A stretch of DNA of 64,000 bases, taken from Lachnospiraceae bacterium NE2001 (GTDB lineage Bacteria > Bacillota > Clostridia > Lachnospirales > Lachnospiraceae). Made by a program: the position numbers and the translations under genes. Where the stretch lies: positions 1 to 64,000 of the forward strand of contig FOEK01000010.1 in the NCBI GenBank assembly GCA_900110635.1. Reading direction: 5' to 3'. The notes below the pieces were generated by a model, which was not told the origin of the DNA, did no database searches, and saw only the letters and a program-made list of their open reading frames with translations. Of this stretch, positions 7,772 through 16,329 are shown one piece after another. Numbering within the stretch: the first letter of the stretch is position 1; each line of letters begins with the position of its first letter.

Positions 7772-9226
7772 TTGAGTCAGGAAAAGAAGAGAAGCAGCAA
7801 GATTCAGAACAAACTGATAAAGTATATCTGGATATGTGTCATACCTCTTATTGTCCTTTTCAGCATCGCTATCATAAGGCTGTATGGATTCTATCAGGAG
7901 TATGATCTGCTGGTTCGAAATATCACGAGTGCAAATGAATACAATATGAGCTTCCGCGAGTCCATGGATGAGATGATGTATCGGATCATTACCGGCTCTG
8001 CTAACTGGACTGATGCTGAGGAAAAGCTGGAGGGCGAGGATCCCAAGGCACTTATCAGTGATGCCACGAAGCATTTTGAGGAGCTTAGAGATAAGACCAC
8101 TGAGGAAAATGTCCGCAGTGATCTTGATGCGTTGATAAAGCTTCTGGGCATTTTGGACGAGCGAGTAGATGATATTCTGGAAAATGTTGAAGAGGGCGGT
8201 CACTACGACGAGAATATGGAAATGCTGGATATGAACATCCGTACTCTGACCTCGCTGATTCAGGAGGATATCCAGAAATATATCTATGATGAAGCTCACA
8301 ATATGGAGATGCTTCGTCGGCAGGTTGCAGCCAGCCTTCTTTCGGCTATAAGGATCATGGTGCTTGTTCTCATCGCCATTCTGGTTGCCATATATTTCCT
8401 ATCAAAGCGACTTTCCCAGAGAATAACTGAACCTATTACTGAACTGGTCGGCATGACCGAGAAGTTTGCAGGCGGTGATTTTACTGTTTCATATCATCCT
8501 GATAGAGATGATGAAATGCGTACTCTGGCAGAGAGCTTTAACAGCATGGTTAAAGAGATAGAAACTCTGGTGGAGGATATTCATCGTGAGCAGGAAAATG
8601 CAAAGGATGCCGAGCTTCGACTCCTGCAGGAACAGATCAATCCACATTTCCTATATAATACACTGGATGCTATTATCTGGATGACGGAGGCTGGAGAGAA
8701 CCAGAAGGCTATCCAGGTTATCCAGGAATTATCAAGCTTCTTCCGAATCTCCCTTAGTAAAGGTGAAAGTGAGATCACCATTAAGAACGAAAGGGAACAC
8801 GTAAAGAATTATCTCGAGATACAAAGGTATCGCTACCAGGATATTCTAGATTATGAGATTGATATCGACGAGGATATTCTCGATTATCATATCCAGAAAT
8901 TGACGTTACAGCCTATAGTGGAAAATGCCTTGTACCACGGTATCAAGAATAAGCGTGGTGGTGGTATGATCCGAGTTGAAGGCTGTCTCGATAATGATGA
9001 TATTATCTTCAGGATTAAGGATACCGGAATCGGTATGAACGAAGAAGAACTTGAGCGACTTCGTGGCCTTATCTCAGGTGATATAGTCCTGGATGAACAA
9101 AGGGGCTTTGGAATGGCCAACGTTCAAAAACGAATCGAAATGATGTACGGAGCGGGTTACGGCATTACAGTGGAAAGCACCTACAACGAAGGCACCACCG
9201 TCACTGTCCGCATCCCCCAGAAATAA
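7772..9226 (+). CDS. yesM: YesM-type sensor histidine kinase
   Basis: A 484-aa membrane kinase predicted to phosphorylate the YesN protein next to it. Hydrophobic segments lie at about residues 18-40 and 187-210, enclosing an extracytoplasmic domain of about 145 residues. A HAMP linker follows (EPITELVGMTEKFAGGDF), then the His_kinase motif QINPHFLYNTLDA with the phospho-His, and an HATPase domain (N-box VENALYHGIKNK, DTGIGM, GFGMANV). The start is TTG 7772; GAGG about 12 bases upstream is the only ribosome site seen, so the exact start is uncertain. No ligand-binding family is evident in the outer domain, so the neighbouring binding lipoprotein at 9307 may supply the sugar signal. Confidence 0.9.
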   Translation: MSQEKKRSSKIQNKLIKYIWICVIPLIVLFSIAIIRLYGFYQEYDLLVRNITSANEYNMSFRESMDEMMYRIITGSANWTDAEEKLEGEDPKALISDATKHFEELRDKTTEENVRSDLDALIKLLGILDERVDDILENVEEGGHYDENMEMLDMNIRTLTSLIQEDIQKYIYDEAHNMEMLRRQVAASLLSAIRIMVLVLIAILVAIYFLSKRLSQRITEPITELVGMTEKFAGGDFTVSYHPDRDDEMRTLAESFNSMVKEIETLVEDIHREQENAKDAELRLLQEQINPHFLYNTLDAIIWMTEAGENQKAIQVIQELSSFFRISLSKGESEITIKNEREHVKNYLEIQRYRYQDILDYEIDIDEDILDYHIQKLTLQPIVENALYHGIKNKRGGGMIRVEGCLDNDDIIFRIKDTGIGMNEEELERLRGLISGDIVLDEQRGFGMANVQKRIEMMYGAGYGITVESTYNEGTTVTVRIPQK

Positions 9227-9282
9227 TGTGTGAGTGGGGTCTGTCCCCATTGCACATAGGTCTGTCCCCAATTGCACATTTT
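9227..9282 (+). repeat. GTGCA/GGGGACAG dispersed repeat, copy 1
   Basis: A 56-bp intergenic element containing two GTCTGTCCCC units separated by TTGCACATAG and ending in TTGCACATTTT. Its reverse complement matches the element at 51193-51252. It opens an artificial reading-frame extension upstream of the lipoprotein gene at 9307. Confidence 0.8.
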
Positions 9283-9306
9283 GCATCAGATAATAAAGTA
9301 GAGTAT

Positions 9307-10395
9307 ATGAAGAAAATAAAAGTCTTGAAAAATAGAATAGTGGCTAGGGTTATTGCAACAGGAATACTAGTTGCTGGACTGGCTGGATTTTCTGGCTGTG
9401 GAGCGGTGGAAGAGGAAGAAGCCTCGACTCAGGAGCAGGCGAAGCTTATTACTGTGGGCTTTTCACAGCTTGGAGCGGAGTCTGACTGGCGTGTAGCAAA
9501 TACGGCATCAATACAGAACAGTCTGACGAGACAGAATGGTTTTGACCTGATGTTTGATGATGCGCAGCAGAAGCAGGATAAGCAGTTCCTTGCTATAAGA
9601 AACTTTACCCAGCAGGAGGTGGACTGTATCGTTCTTGCACCTGTTATGGAGACCGGCTGGGATACAGTGCTTCAGGAAGCTAAAGATGCTGGTATTCCGG
9701 TTGTGGTAGTTGACAGGCAGGTTAAGGTTACCGACACGGCGCTTGTTACGGCCTGGGTTGGATCTGATTTTACGAAGGAAGGCAAGATCGCCTGTGAATG
9801 GCTTAAGAGCTACACCGAGACAAAGGGGATTGAGCCTGGCGACTTAAATATAGTAGATATTCAGGGCACCCTTGGTGCCACGGCTCAGATTGGCCGCACT
9901 AACGGCATAGTTGAAGCAAGTGCAAAGTATGGCTGGAACCTGGTGGCTCAGGTGCCTGCAGATTATACGCAGGCAAAGGGCAAGGAGGTTATGGCCAATC
10001 TTCTGGCTGAACATCCTGATATAAATGTAGTGTATGCTGAAAATGATAACGAGGCCATTGGTGCCATCGAAGCAATAGAAGAGGCTGGCAAGAAGGCTGG
10101 AGCGGATATCTCTAAAGGCGAGATTCTGGTTATATCATTTGATGCTGCTCATTCTGGTCTCAGCCAGGTGCTGGAAGGAAAGATAGCTCTCGATGTTGAG
10201 TGTAATCCGCTTCAGGGCGAAGAGGTCGAAAAACTCATAAAAGCTGTAAAGAATGGAGAAGAGTACAACAAATATACCTACGTTAAAGAGAGTGCTTTCT
10301 CCTTCGATGATACAGTTAAAAGTGTCACTATAAACGATGAGTCTTATGATATAACGCCGCTCACCGAGAATATCCTTAACTCCCGCGAGTACTAA
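9307..10395 (+). CDS. YtfQ-like sugar-binding lipoprotein, probable accessory sensor of YesM/YesN
   Basis: A 362-aa type-I periplasmic-binding-protein fold (RbsB/YtfQ group), lipid-anchored: basic MKKIKVLKNR, a hydrophobic stretch, and lipobox GFSGC. The mature part follows E. coli YtfQ closely (remembered comparison): TVGFSQLGAESDW, LAPVMETGWD, DRQVKV, YAENDNEAIGAI. An upstream in-frame start at 9226 exists only because of the repeat at 9227-9282; the lipoprotein signal fixes the start at ATG 9307. It lies directly after yesM, while a second YtfQ-like protein (10623) heads the transporter genes. By analogy with XylFII-LytS/YesN of Clostridium beijerinckii, it may present sugar to the kinase rather than feed the transporter (inference). 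Confidence 0.83.
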   Translation: MKKIKVLKNRIVARVIATGILVAGLAGFSGCGAVEEEEASTQEQAKLITVGFSQLGAESDWRVANTASIQNSLTRQNGFDLMFDDAQQKQDKQFLAIRNFTQQEVDCIVLAPVMETGWDTVLQEAKDAGIPVVVVDRQVKVTDTALVTAWVGSDFTKEGKIACEWLKSYTETKGIEPGDLNIVDIQGTLGATAQIGRTNGIVEASAKYGWNLVAQVPADYTQAKGKEVMANLLAEHPDINVVYAENDNEAIGAIEAIEEAGKKAGADISKGEILVISFDAAHSGLSQVLEGKIALDVECNPLQGEEVEKLIKAVKNGEEYNKYTYVKESAFSFDDTVKSVTINDESYDITPLTENILNSREY

Positions 10396-10415
10396 TATGG
10401 GAAGGTGTGACAAAA

Positions 10416-10494
10416 TATGACATACGTCATAAAATATCTAACATAAAATAAAATATCGAAAAAAAATAAAATAAAGAATAAATATTTGAAAAAA
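10416..10494 (+). promoter_or_regulatory. Possible control region of the transporter operon
   Basis: The 227-bp gap before 10623 is extremely AT-rich. It holds a perfect palindrome TATGAC-ATAC-GTCATA (10416-10431) and one sequence like the pentose half-site, ATATTTGAAAAAAG (10482-10494). No second half-site lies 21 bp away. TATAAA occurs about 24 bp downstream of the half-site. A leader hairpin (CCTTAGGT with ACCTAGG near 10566-10588) precedes the RBS. The assignment is weak. Confidence 0.4.
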
Positions 10495-10622
10495 GTTAAG
10501 TGTTTATTCCGTATAAATACCCTCTACACTTTGGTATATTCGTATCATCAAGAAAACGAAAACATCCTTAGGTCTCAGGAAACCTAGGGAAGAGTAAACA
10601 AAGTGAAATGGAGGGTTTTTTC

Positions 10623-11657
10623 ATGAAGAAATTCGGAAAGAAAGTCTTAGCAACTGTTGTAGCTACAACTATGGCATTTGGCCTTGCAGCTTGTGGCGGA
10701 GCAAGTGGTGGATCTAGTGATTCAGGCTCAAGTAGTGGTGATACAGCTGCTACATCAGATTCAGGCTCAAGTAGTGGTGAGAAGATTAAGGTTGGTATTA
10801 TCAACAACGATCCAAATGAGTCTGGTTATCGTACAGCTAACGATAAGGATCTTAAGGCTATGTTCTGTGAAGCTAATGGTTATGACGCATCATTTGCTTA
10901 CAGCTTAAAGAATGATGAGCAGATTACAGCAGCTCAGAAGTTCATCCAGGATGGAGTTGATTACCTCCTCCTCTCTGCAGCTGATACATCAGGTTGGGAC
11001 AGCGTTCTCAAGGATGCTCAGGATGCAGGTATACAGGTAATCCTCTTCGATCGTACTATCGATGCAGATGCTAGTCTCTATGCAGCTTCTATCGTATCTG
11101 ATATGGATAAGGAAGGCGAGACAGCAGCTAACTGGTTAAAGGATCAGAACCTCGGCGAGTACAACATCATTCACCTTCAGGGTGTTATGGGTTCAGCAGC
11201 TCAGCAGGGTAGATCAGGCGCTCTTGATACTCTTGCAAAAGAGAATGGCTGGAAGATAGTTACACAGCAGACAGCAGAGTGGAACGCTGAGAAGGCTCAG
11301 CAGATCGTTCAGTCAGTTATTGACTCAGGCGAATCTTTCAACGTAATCTACGCTGAGAACGACGATATGGCTAAGGGTGCTGTAGAGGCACTTGACAAGG
11401 CTAACATCTCTCACGGTGTTGGTAAGGACGTAGTAGTTATGGGATTTGACTGCAACAAGTGGGCACTTGAAGAGCTCCTTAACAAGAACTGGAATTATGA
11501 TGGACAGTGTAATCCATTCCAGGCTAGCTACATTGACGATGTTATCAAGAAGCTTGAGAAGGGCGAGACACTTTCAGAGAAGACAATCATAATGGAAGAG
11601 AAGGGCTTCGATGCATCTACTATTACACAGGAAGATGTAGATAACTACGGTATCTAA
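10623..11657 (+). CDS. ytfQ: Sugar-binding lipoprotein of YtfQRT-YjfF-type ABC transporter
   Basis: A 344-aa lipid-anchored substrate-binding protein (signal MKKFGKKVLATVV, lipobox GLAAC at Cys about 23), then a Ser/Gly-rich linker containing a duplicated 23-bp segment (10719-10741 and 10758-10780), then the RbsB-type domain (VGIINNDPNESGYR, LLLSAADTSGWDSV, DRTIDAD, YAENDDMAKGAVEAL). The YtfQ group binds furanose sugars; arabinofuranose or galactofuranose is likely, and the arabinose genes around favour the former (inference). An ATG at 10608 is in frame, but GGAGGG at 10609-10614 is spaced for ATG 10623. It is followed by a hairpin and then the ATPase gene. Confidence 0.9.
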   Translation: MKKFGKKVLATVVATTMAFGLAACGGASGGSSDSGSSSGDTAATSDSGSSSGEKIKVGIINNDPNESGYRTANDKDLKAMFCEANGYDASFAYSLKNDEQITAAQKFIQDGVDYLLLSAADTSGWDSVLKDAQDAGIQVILFDRTIDADASLYAASIVSDMDKEGETAANWLKDQNLGEYNIIHLQGVMGSAAQQGRSGALDTLAKENGWKIVTQQTAEWNAEKAQQIVQSVIDSGESFNVIYAENDDMAKGAVEALDKANISHGVGKDVVVMGFDCNKWALEELLNKNWNYDGQCNPFQASYIDDVIKKLEKGETLSEKTIIMEEKGFDASTITQEDVDNYGI

Positions 11658-11675
11658 TCTTAGGAAACTTTGGGA

Positions 11676-11707
11676 GGGTGCAGCATTTCAGGATGTTGCA
11701 CCCTTTT
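11676..11707 (+). terminator. Intercistronic hairpin (partial terminator) after ytfQ
   Basis: GGGTGCAGCA (11676-11685) pairs with TGTTGCACCC (11694-11703) and is followed by TTTTATT. A leaky terminator here would give more binding protein than ATPase and permeases, a common arrangement. Confidence 0.7.
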
Positions 11708-11722
11708 ATTATGAACAAATAC

Positions 11723-11749
11723 AAGACAGAGAACCGTCCCCTGTCTTTT
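11723..11749 (+). repeat. GACAG palindrome repeat, between ytfQ and ytfR
   Basis: AAGACAGAGAACCG continuing to CCTGTCTTTTG, an imperfect palindrome of the same family as at 45121, 49053 and 50400-50456. Confidence 0.75.
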
Positions 11750-11769
11750 GTTAGAAATGAGGTGGAGTC

Positions 11770-13326
11770 GTGAAGGATAAAGCGGTTTTAGAACTACATA
11801 ATATACATAAGACCTTCCCTGGTGTAAGAGCTCTTCAGTCTGTAGACTTCACTCTGTGCGAGGGTGAGATCCACGCACTTATGGGTGAAAATGGTGCTGG
11901 TAAATCAACACTTATCAAGGTTATTACTGGTGTTTACGAGAAGGATGAAGGAGAGATCTTCCTTAAGGGAGTAGAAGGTGCGGCGCATATACATTCGCCA
12001 CAGGATGCACAGAATCTTGGAATCAGTACAGTGTATCAGGAAATTACTCTTTGTCCGAATCTGACAGTGGCAGAGAATATGTTCATTGGAAGAACTAAGG
12101 GTGCTATTACAAAATGGAAGGAAATGAATGAGGCGGCAGATAAGATACTGAAGTCTCTGGATATTCCAGCCAGAGCTACCCAGCAGCTTGCAACGTGTTC
12201 ACTGGCGGTTCAGCAGATGGTTGCTATAGCAAGAGCAGTGGATATGGAATGTAAGGTTTTGATTCTCGATGAGCCAACCTCATCTCTGGATGACAGTGAG
12301 GTTCAGAAGCTTTTTGGTCTTATGAGAGATCTTAAATCCAAGGGTGTAGGAATAATCTTTGTAACACATTTCCTGGATCAGGTATATGAGGTCTGTGATA
12401 AGATAACAGTTCTTCGAGATGGAAAGCTGGTTGGTGAATATGAGATTAGCGCTTTGCCACGAGTAGAGCTTGTATCAAAAATGCTTGGTAAAGAGCTGGA
12501 CGATCTGTCAGAGATTAAGGATGATTCCGTTACATACGAGGAGAAGTCAGGCGATACTCCAGTCTTTGAAGCTGAACAGCTTCAGAGTGATGCGGGCATC
12601 AAGCCATTTGACTTCTATATCAGGAAGGGTGAGGTAAATGGCTTCACAGGTCTTCTTGGTTCTGGACGAAGTGAGTGCGTTCGTGCAATCTTCGGTGCTG
12701 ATAGAGTTATAAATGGAAAGGTTAAGAAGAACGGTAAAGAGGTTAAGATTGCAAAGCCTCTTGATGCAATGAAGCAGGGTATCGCTTATCTTCCTGAAGA
12801 TAGAAAGGTGGACGGTATCGTAGGCGACCTGTCTGTAAGGGAAAATATTATCCTTGCGGCTCAGGTGCTGAGAGGCTTCTTTAAACCATTTTCCAAGGCT
12901 GAAACCTACAAGCTTGCTGATGAATATATAAAGCTTCTAGATATTAAGACTGCATCGGCAGATACACCGATCAAGTCTCTGTCCGGTGGTAATCAGCAGA
13001 AGGTTATCGTTGCCCGCTGGCTGCTTATGCATCCAGAATATCTGATATTGGATGAGCCAACACGTGGTATCGATGTAGGAACTAAGGTTGATATTCAGAA
13101 GCTGGTGCTTAAGCTGGCATCTGAAGGAATGAGTATAACATTTATATCATCAGAAACAGATGAAATGCTCCGTACCTGTTCAAGACTCGTTGTTATGCGA
13201 GACAGAAAGGTGGTAGGAGAGTTAACAGGCGATGAACTGACACAGAGCGGTATTATGAAGACTATCGCCGGAGGTCAGGATACAAATGCCAAAGAAAAGA
13301 CAGAAGGAGGTGAGAGCGTTGGCTAA
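11770..13326 (+). CDS. ytfR: Sugar ABC transporter ATPase, two nucleotide-binding domains
   Basis: A 518-aa cytoplasmic ATPase of the CUT2 class (MglA/RbsA/YtfR). Domain 1 has Walker A GENGAGKST near residue 40 and Walker B LILDEPTSSLDD. Domain 2 has a degenerate Walker A (GLLGSGRSE), signature LSGGNQQKV and Walker B LILDEPTRGIDVG; this asymmetry is normal for the family. It starts with GTG 11770 behind GAGGTGGAG and energises the two permeases that follow. Its last 8 nt overlap the TTG start of the first permease. Confidence 0.94.
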   Translation: MKDKAVLELHNIHKTFPGVRALQSVDFTLCEGEIHALMGENGAGKSTLIKVITGVYEKDEGEIFLKGVEGAAHIHSPQDAQNLGISTVYQEITLCPNLTVAENMFIGRTKGAITKWKEMNEAADKILKSLDIPARATQQLATCSLAVQQMVAIARAVDMECKVLILDEPTSSLDDSEVQKLFGLMRDLKSKGVGIIFVTHFLDQVYEVCDKITVLRDGKLVGEYEISALPRVELVSKMLGKELDDLSEIKDDSVTYEEKSGDTPVFEAEQLQSDAGIKPFDFYIRKGEVNGFTGLLGSGRSECVRAIFGADRVINGKVKKNGKEVKIAKPLDAMKQGIAYLPEDRKVDGIVGDLSVRENIILAAQVLRGFFKPFSKAETYKLADEYIKLLDIKTASADTPIKSLSGGNQQKVIVARWLLMHPEYLILDEPTRGIDVGTKVDIQKLVLKLASEGMSITFISSETDEMLRTCSRLVVMRDRKVVGELTGDELTQSGIMKTIAGGQDTNAKEKTEGGESVG

Positions 13327-14374
13327 GAAGTTTACATTTAATAAGCAGCTGCTTATACCAATTGCGGCAATACTTGCCCTTGCTCTATTCAACCTGATAG
13401 TTGATCCTTCCTTCTTTAAAGTAACACTGGGAACTAACAGTGCAGGTAATCCTGTACTTTCAGGTTATCTTGTAACTATTCTGGACTATGGTTCAGAGCT
13501 TGCAATCCTTGCGATAGGTATGACTCTGGTTACCGCTGCATCTGGTGGACAGGATATCTCCGTTGGAGCAACTATAGCAATCGCTGGTTCTGTAATACTT
13601 AGAGTTTTGTGCGGAACTAACTCAAGACCTGAGACGCTTCAGGCACCTATCATAGTTGCATTCTTAGTAGCCTGCGTAGTAGCAATGCTCTTTGGTGCAT
13701 TTAACGGAATTCTTGTTGCGTACTTTAAGATACAGCCTATGGTTGCGACACTGATCCTCTTTACAGCAGGACGTTCCATCGCAGCCTGGATCAATAACAA
13801 CGAGCTTCCAATTATAAGTGAGCCATCCTTTAGCTACTTTGGTGGTTACATTCCTGGCATCCCAATACCAACTCCATTTTTCATTGCAATGATCTGTGTT
13901 ATCGTGATCATGCTTGTACTGAAGTTTACAACACTTGGACTGTATACACAGTCAGTTGGTATCAATGGAAGTTCGTCAAGACTGAACGGTATCAATCCAC
14001 AGTTTATCAAGTTCCTTACATTTGTGATCCTTGGTCTCTGTGTAGCAGTGGCAGGACTTATCAAGGTAAGCCGCCTCTCAACAATTAACTATTCAGTTAT
14101 TGCAAAAGATATAGAAATGGATGCAATCCTTGCCGTAGCACTTGGTGGAAATGCACTTAGTGGTGGTAAGTTCAATATGACAGCGTCAATTCTCGGTGCA
14201 TACGTAATTCAGTTCCTTACAACAACACTGTACAAGATGAATGTTAACTCAGATGCCCTTTCAGCGTATAAAGCTGTTGTAGTTATCATTCTCGTAGTAC
14301 TTAGTACCCCTGTTGTAAGAAAGAAGCTTTCCCAGCTGTGGACAAAGCTTGCACCTAAGAAGGAGGTGGCTTAA
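13319..14374 (+). CDS. ytfT: Sugar ABC transporter permease, YtfT-like
   Basis: A 351-aa integral membrane protein with about eight to ten hydrophobic segments, BPD_transp_2 (RbsC/AraH) family. The conserved GMTLVTAASGGQDISVGA (about residues 60-80) and the cytoplasmic loop region ILAVALGGNALSGGKFN are visible. I place the start at TTG 13319, because AAGGAGG at 13304-13310 is ideally spaced for it; a longer frame from ATG 13286 lacks such a site. The gene overlaps the ATPase by 8 nt and is separated from the second permease by 2 nt, so the three are probably translationally coupled. Confidence 0.91.
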   Translation: MAKKFTFNKQLLIPIAAILALALFNLIVDPSFFKVTLGTNSAGNPVLSGYLVTILDYGSELAILAIGMTLVTAASGGQDISVGATIAIAGSVILRVLCGTNSRPETLQAPIIVAFLVACVVAMLFGAFNGILVAYFKIQPMVATLILFTAGRSIAAWINNNELPIISEPSFSYFGGYIPGIPIPTPFFIAMICVIVIMLVLKFTTLGLYTQSVGINGSSSRLNGINPQFIKFLTFVILGLCVAVAGLIKVSRLSTINYSVIAKDIEMDAILAVALGGNALSGGKFNMTASILGAYVIQFLTTTLYKMNVNSDALSAYKAVVVIILVVLSTPVVRKKLSQLWTKLAPKKEVA

Positions 14375-14376
14375 GA

Positions 14377-15438
14377 ATGGCAGAGAACAACAAAAAAGAT
14401 GGATTTGCTTCAAAATTTGCTAAATGGTTTGGAAGAACTAGTGATACGAACCTCCTCCTTACAATCACTATAGTCGTGTTCTTCCTGATGTATATTGGAG
14501 CTATCGTGTTCCAGGGACAAGGCTTTCTTAAGCCACAAACCTTCTTTAACATTTTAAATGCTAATGCAGCTCTTATCATCACATCAGTTGGCCTTAGTAT
14601 TGTAATGATCTGTGGCGGTATCGACATCTCTGTCGGCGGTGTGGTAGCTCTTGTAAGTATGAGCTGTGCAGTATATCTTGACTTCCACGGCGGAAGTATC
14701 ATTGGAGCAATTGGAATCGCTCTTGCAATTGGTATTGCCTTCGGTGTAGTTCAGGGATTCCTTGTAGCTTATCTGGACATCCAGCCATTTATCGTTACAC
14801 TTGCTGGTATGTTCTTTGCGAGAGGTATGACTACGATAGTTCATACAGCTCCTTTCAATGTAGAAAATGAGGCTTTTGTAAACCTTAAGGATACAAGAGT
14901 TATCGTTCCAGGTTTTGGTTCAGTTAACAAGCTTGGTAACTATGTAAATGCTTATGTTGAGATTGGTGTTATCGTAGCGATTATCGTGGTTATAACATTT
15001 TTCATAATCCTTAGATGGACAAAGCTTGGTAGAAGCTTTTATGCAGTAGGTGGAAATGCTCAGAGTGCACTGATGCTTGGTATCAATGTGAAGAGAACTC
15101 GTTTCCTGTCACACCTTATCTGCGGCCTCCTGGCTGGTATTGCTGGTTTTGTATATTTTATGCACGTTGGATCTGGTTCTGCTTCCCACGCAAGTGGTAT
15201 GGAAATGAATGCTATAGCATCATCTATCATCGGTGGAACTATGCTGACAGGCGGTGTTGGTAACATCATCGGTACATTCTTTGGTGTATTGTCACTTTCA
15301 ACAATTCAGAATATCGTATCATCAGCAGGTCTTGATCAGGCTTGGTGGACAGGTATCACAATAGCTGCAATGCTTTGTATCTTCCTGGTGATCCAGTCTG
15401 TAGTTATTGCGAATAAAAAGAAGCAGCTTACAAAGTAA
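14377..15438 (+). CDS. yjfF: Sugar ABC transporter permease, YjfF-like
   Basis: A 353-aa second, non-identical permease of the same family, with multiple hydrophobic helices, the motif MICGGIDISVGGVVAL (about residues 70-88), and IIGGTMLTGGVGNIIGT in the ATPase-contact loop. A pair of different permeases with one two-domain ATPase and a YtfQ-like binding protein is the pattern of the E. coli ytfQRT-yjfF furanose importer and of related arabinose importers. AGGAGG precedes ATG 14377 by about 11 bases. No terminator is visible after it; the next operator lies 42 bp downstream. Confidence 0.91.
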   Translation: MAENNKKDGFASKFAKWFGRTSDTNLLLTITIVVFFLMYIGAIVFQGQGFLKPQTFFNILNANAALIITSVGLSIVMICGGIDISVGGVVALVSMSCAVYLDFHGGSIIGAIGIALAIGIAFGVVQGFLVAYLDIQPFIVTLAGMFFARGMTTIVHTAPFNVENEAFVNLKDTRVIVPGFGSVNKLGNYVNAYVEIGVIVAIIVVITFFIILRWTKLGRSFYAVGGNAQSALMLGINVKRTRFLSHLICGLLAGIAGFVYFMHVGSGSASHASGMEMNAIASSIIGGTMLTGGVGNIIGTFFGVLSLSTIQNIVSSAGLDQAWWTGITIAAMLCIFLVIQSVVIANKKKQLTK

Positions 15439-15480
15439 AAAATACTTTTGCCAAAATATACAAAAGATTTTAGTTAAGTA

Positions 15481-15542
15481 GCAATATTTGTAAACATTTT
15501 GACAACATTTGAGAAGTTTAAGCAAGTCCCTTGTGTTATGAT
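15481..15542 (+). promoter_or_regulatory. Pentose-regulon operator and promoter of the transaldolase operon
   Basis: Half-site 1 GCAATATTTGTAAA (15481-15494) and half-site 2 GACAACATTTGAGAAG (15501-15516) are offset by exactly 21 bp. The -35 position reads AAGTTT and the -10 is TATGAT (15537-15542). The leader to ATG 15616 is about 65 nt. Confidence 0.8.
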
Positions 15543-15615
15543 GATACTGCATTAGTGAAGTTTTTATAGCAGTTATTAACACAAGGGACAAATATTTTAA
15601 GCGGAGGATAAGAAA

Positions 15616-16269
15616 ATGAAGTTTTTTATTGACACAGCAAATGTAGACGACATTAGAAAGGCTAATGACATGGGGGTTATTTGTGGTGTTACTACAAACC
15701 CATCACTCATTGCAAAGGAAGGCAGAGATTTTAACGAGGTTATCAAGGAGATCACATCTATCGTTGATGGACCAATCAGTGGCGAGGTTAAGGCTACTAC
15801 AGTAGATGCTGAAGGAATGATCAAGGAAGGCCGCGAGATCGCAGCTATTCATCCAAATATGATCGTTAAGATTCCTATGACAGTAGAAGGACTTAAGGCA
15901 GTTAAGGTTCTTGCTGCAGAGGGCATCAAGACAAATGTTACACTTATCTTTTCAGCTAATCAGGCACTTCTTGCTGCAAGAGCAGGTGCAACATATGTAT
16001 CACCATTCCTCGGAAGACTTGATGATATCAGTATGCCAGGTATCAACCTTATTGAGGACATCGTTCAGATCTTTGATAACTATGGTCTTGAGACAGAGAT
16101 CATCGCTGCATCTATCAGAAATACAGTACACGTAACAGAGTGTGCTCTTGCTGGTGCTGATATCGCTACAGTACCTTATGCTGTAATCGAGCAGATGACA
16201 AAGCATCCACTTACAGATCAGGGTATTGAGAAGTTCCAGGCAGACTACAAGAAGGTATTTGGCGAGTAA
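15616..16269 (+). CDS. tal: Transaldolase (TalC/MipB-type, short form)
   Basis: Transfers dihydroxyacetone units in the non-oxidative pentose phosphate pathway. Length 217 aa, the short subfamily that includes fructose-6-phosphate aldolases. [13 protein letters not shown] at the N-terminus, [13 protein letters not shown] near 24-36, and the Schiff-base lysine (about Lys85) in IVKIPMT are all present. GGAGG precedes ATG 15616. It is followed by both halves of transketolase, and its operator ties it to the pentose regulon, so transaldolase activity is more likely than aldolase activity. Confidence 0.93.
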   Translation: MKFFIDTANVDDIRKANDMGVICGVTTNPSLIAKEGRDFNEVIKEITSIVDGPISGEVKATTVDAEGMIKEGREIAAIHPNMIVKIPMTVEGLKAVKVLAAEGIKTNVTLIFSANQALLAARAGATYVSPFLGRLDDISMPGINLIEDIVQIFDNYGLETEIIAASIRNTVHVTECALAGADIATVPYAVIEQMTKHPLTDQGIEKFQADYKKVFGE

Positions 16270-16329
16270 ACATTGTTCTATTGTTAGTTTATTTCAAAAC
16301 AAATAAATCGATTAAAAAGGATAATAATA

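Noticed and set aside
9226-9306. Extended N-terminus of the 9307 lipoprotein
   Set aside because: The extension is encoded by a dispersed repeat and would bury the lipoprotein signal; ATG 9307 gives a normal signal peptide.
10482-10494. Fifth copy of the pentose operator before ytfQ
   Set aside because: Only one half-site-like sequence is present; no partner lies 21 bp away, so I kept it only as a weak candidate.
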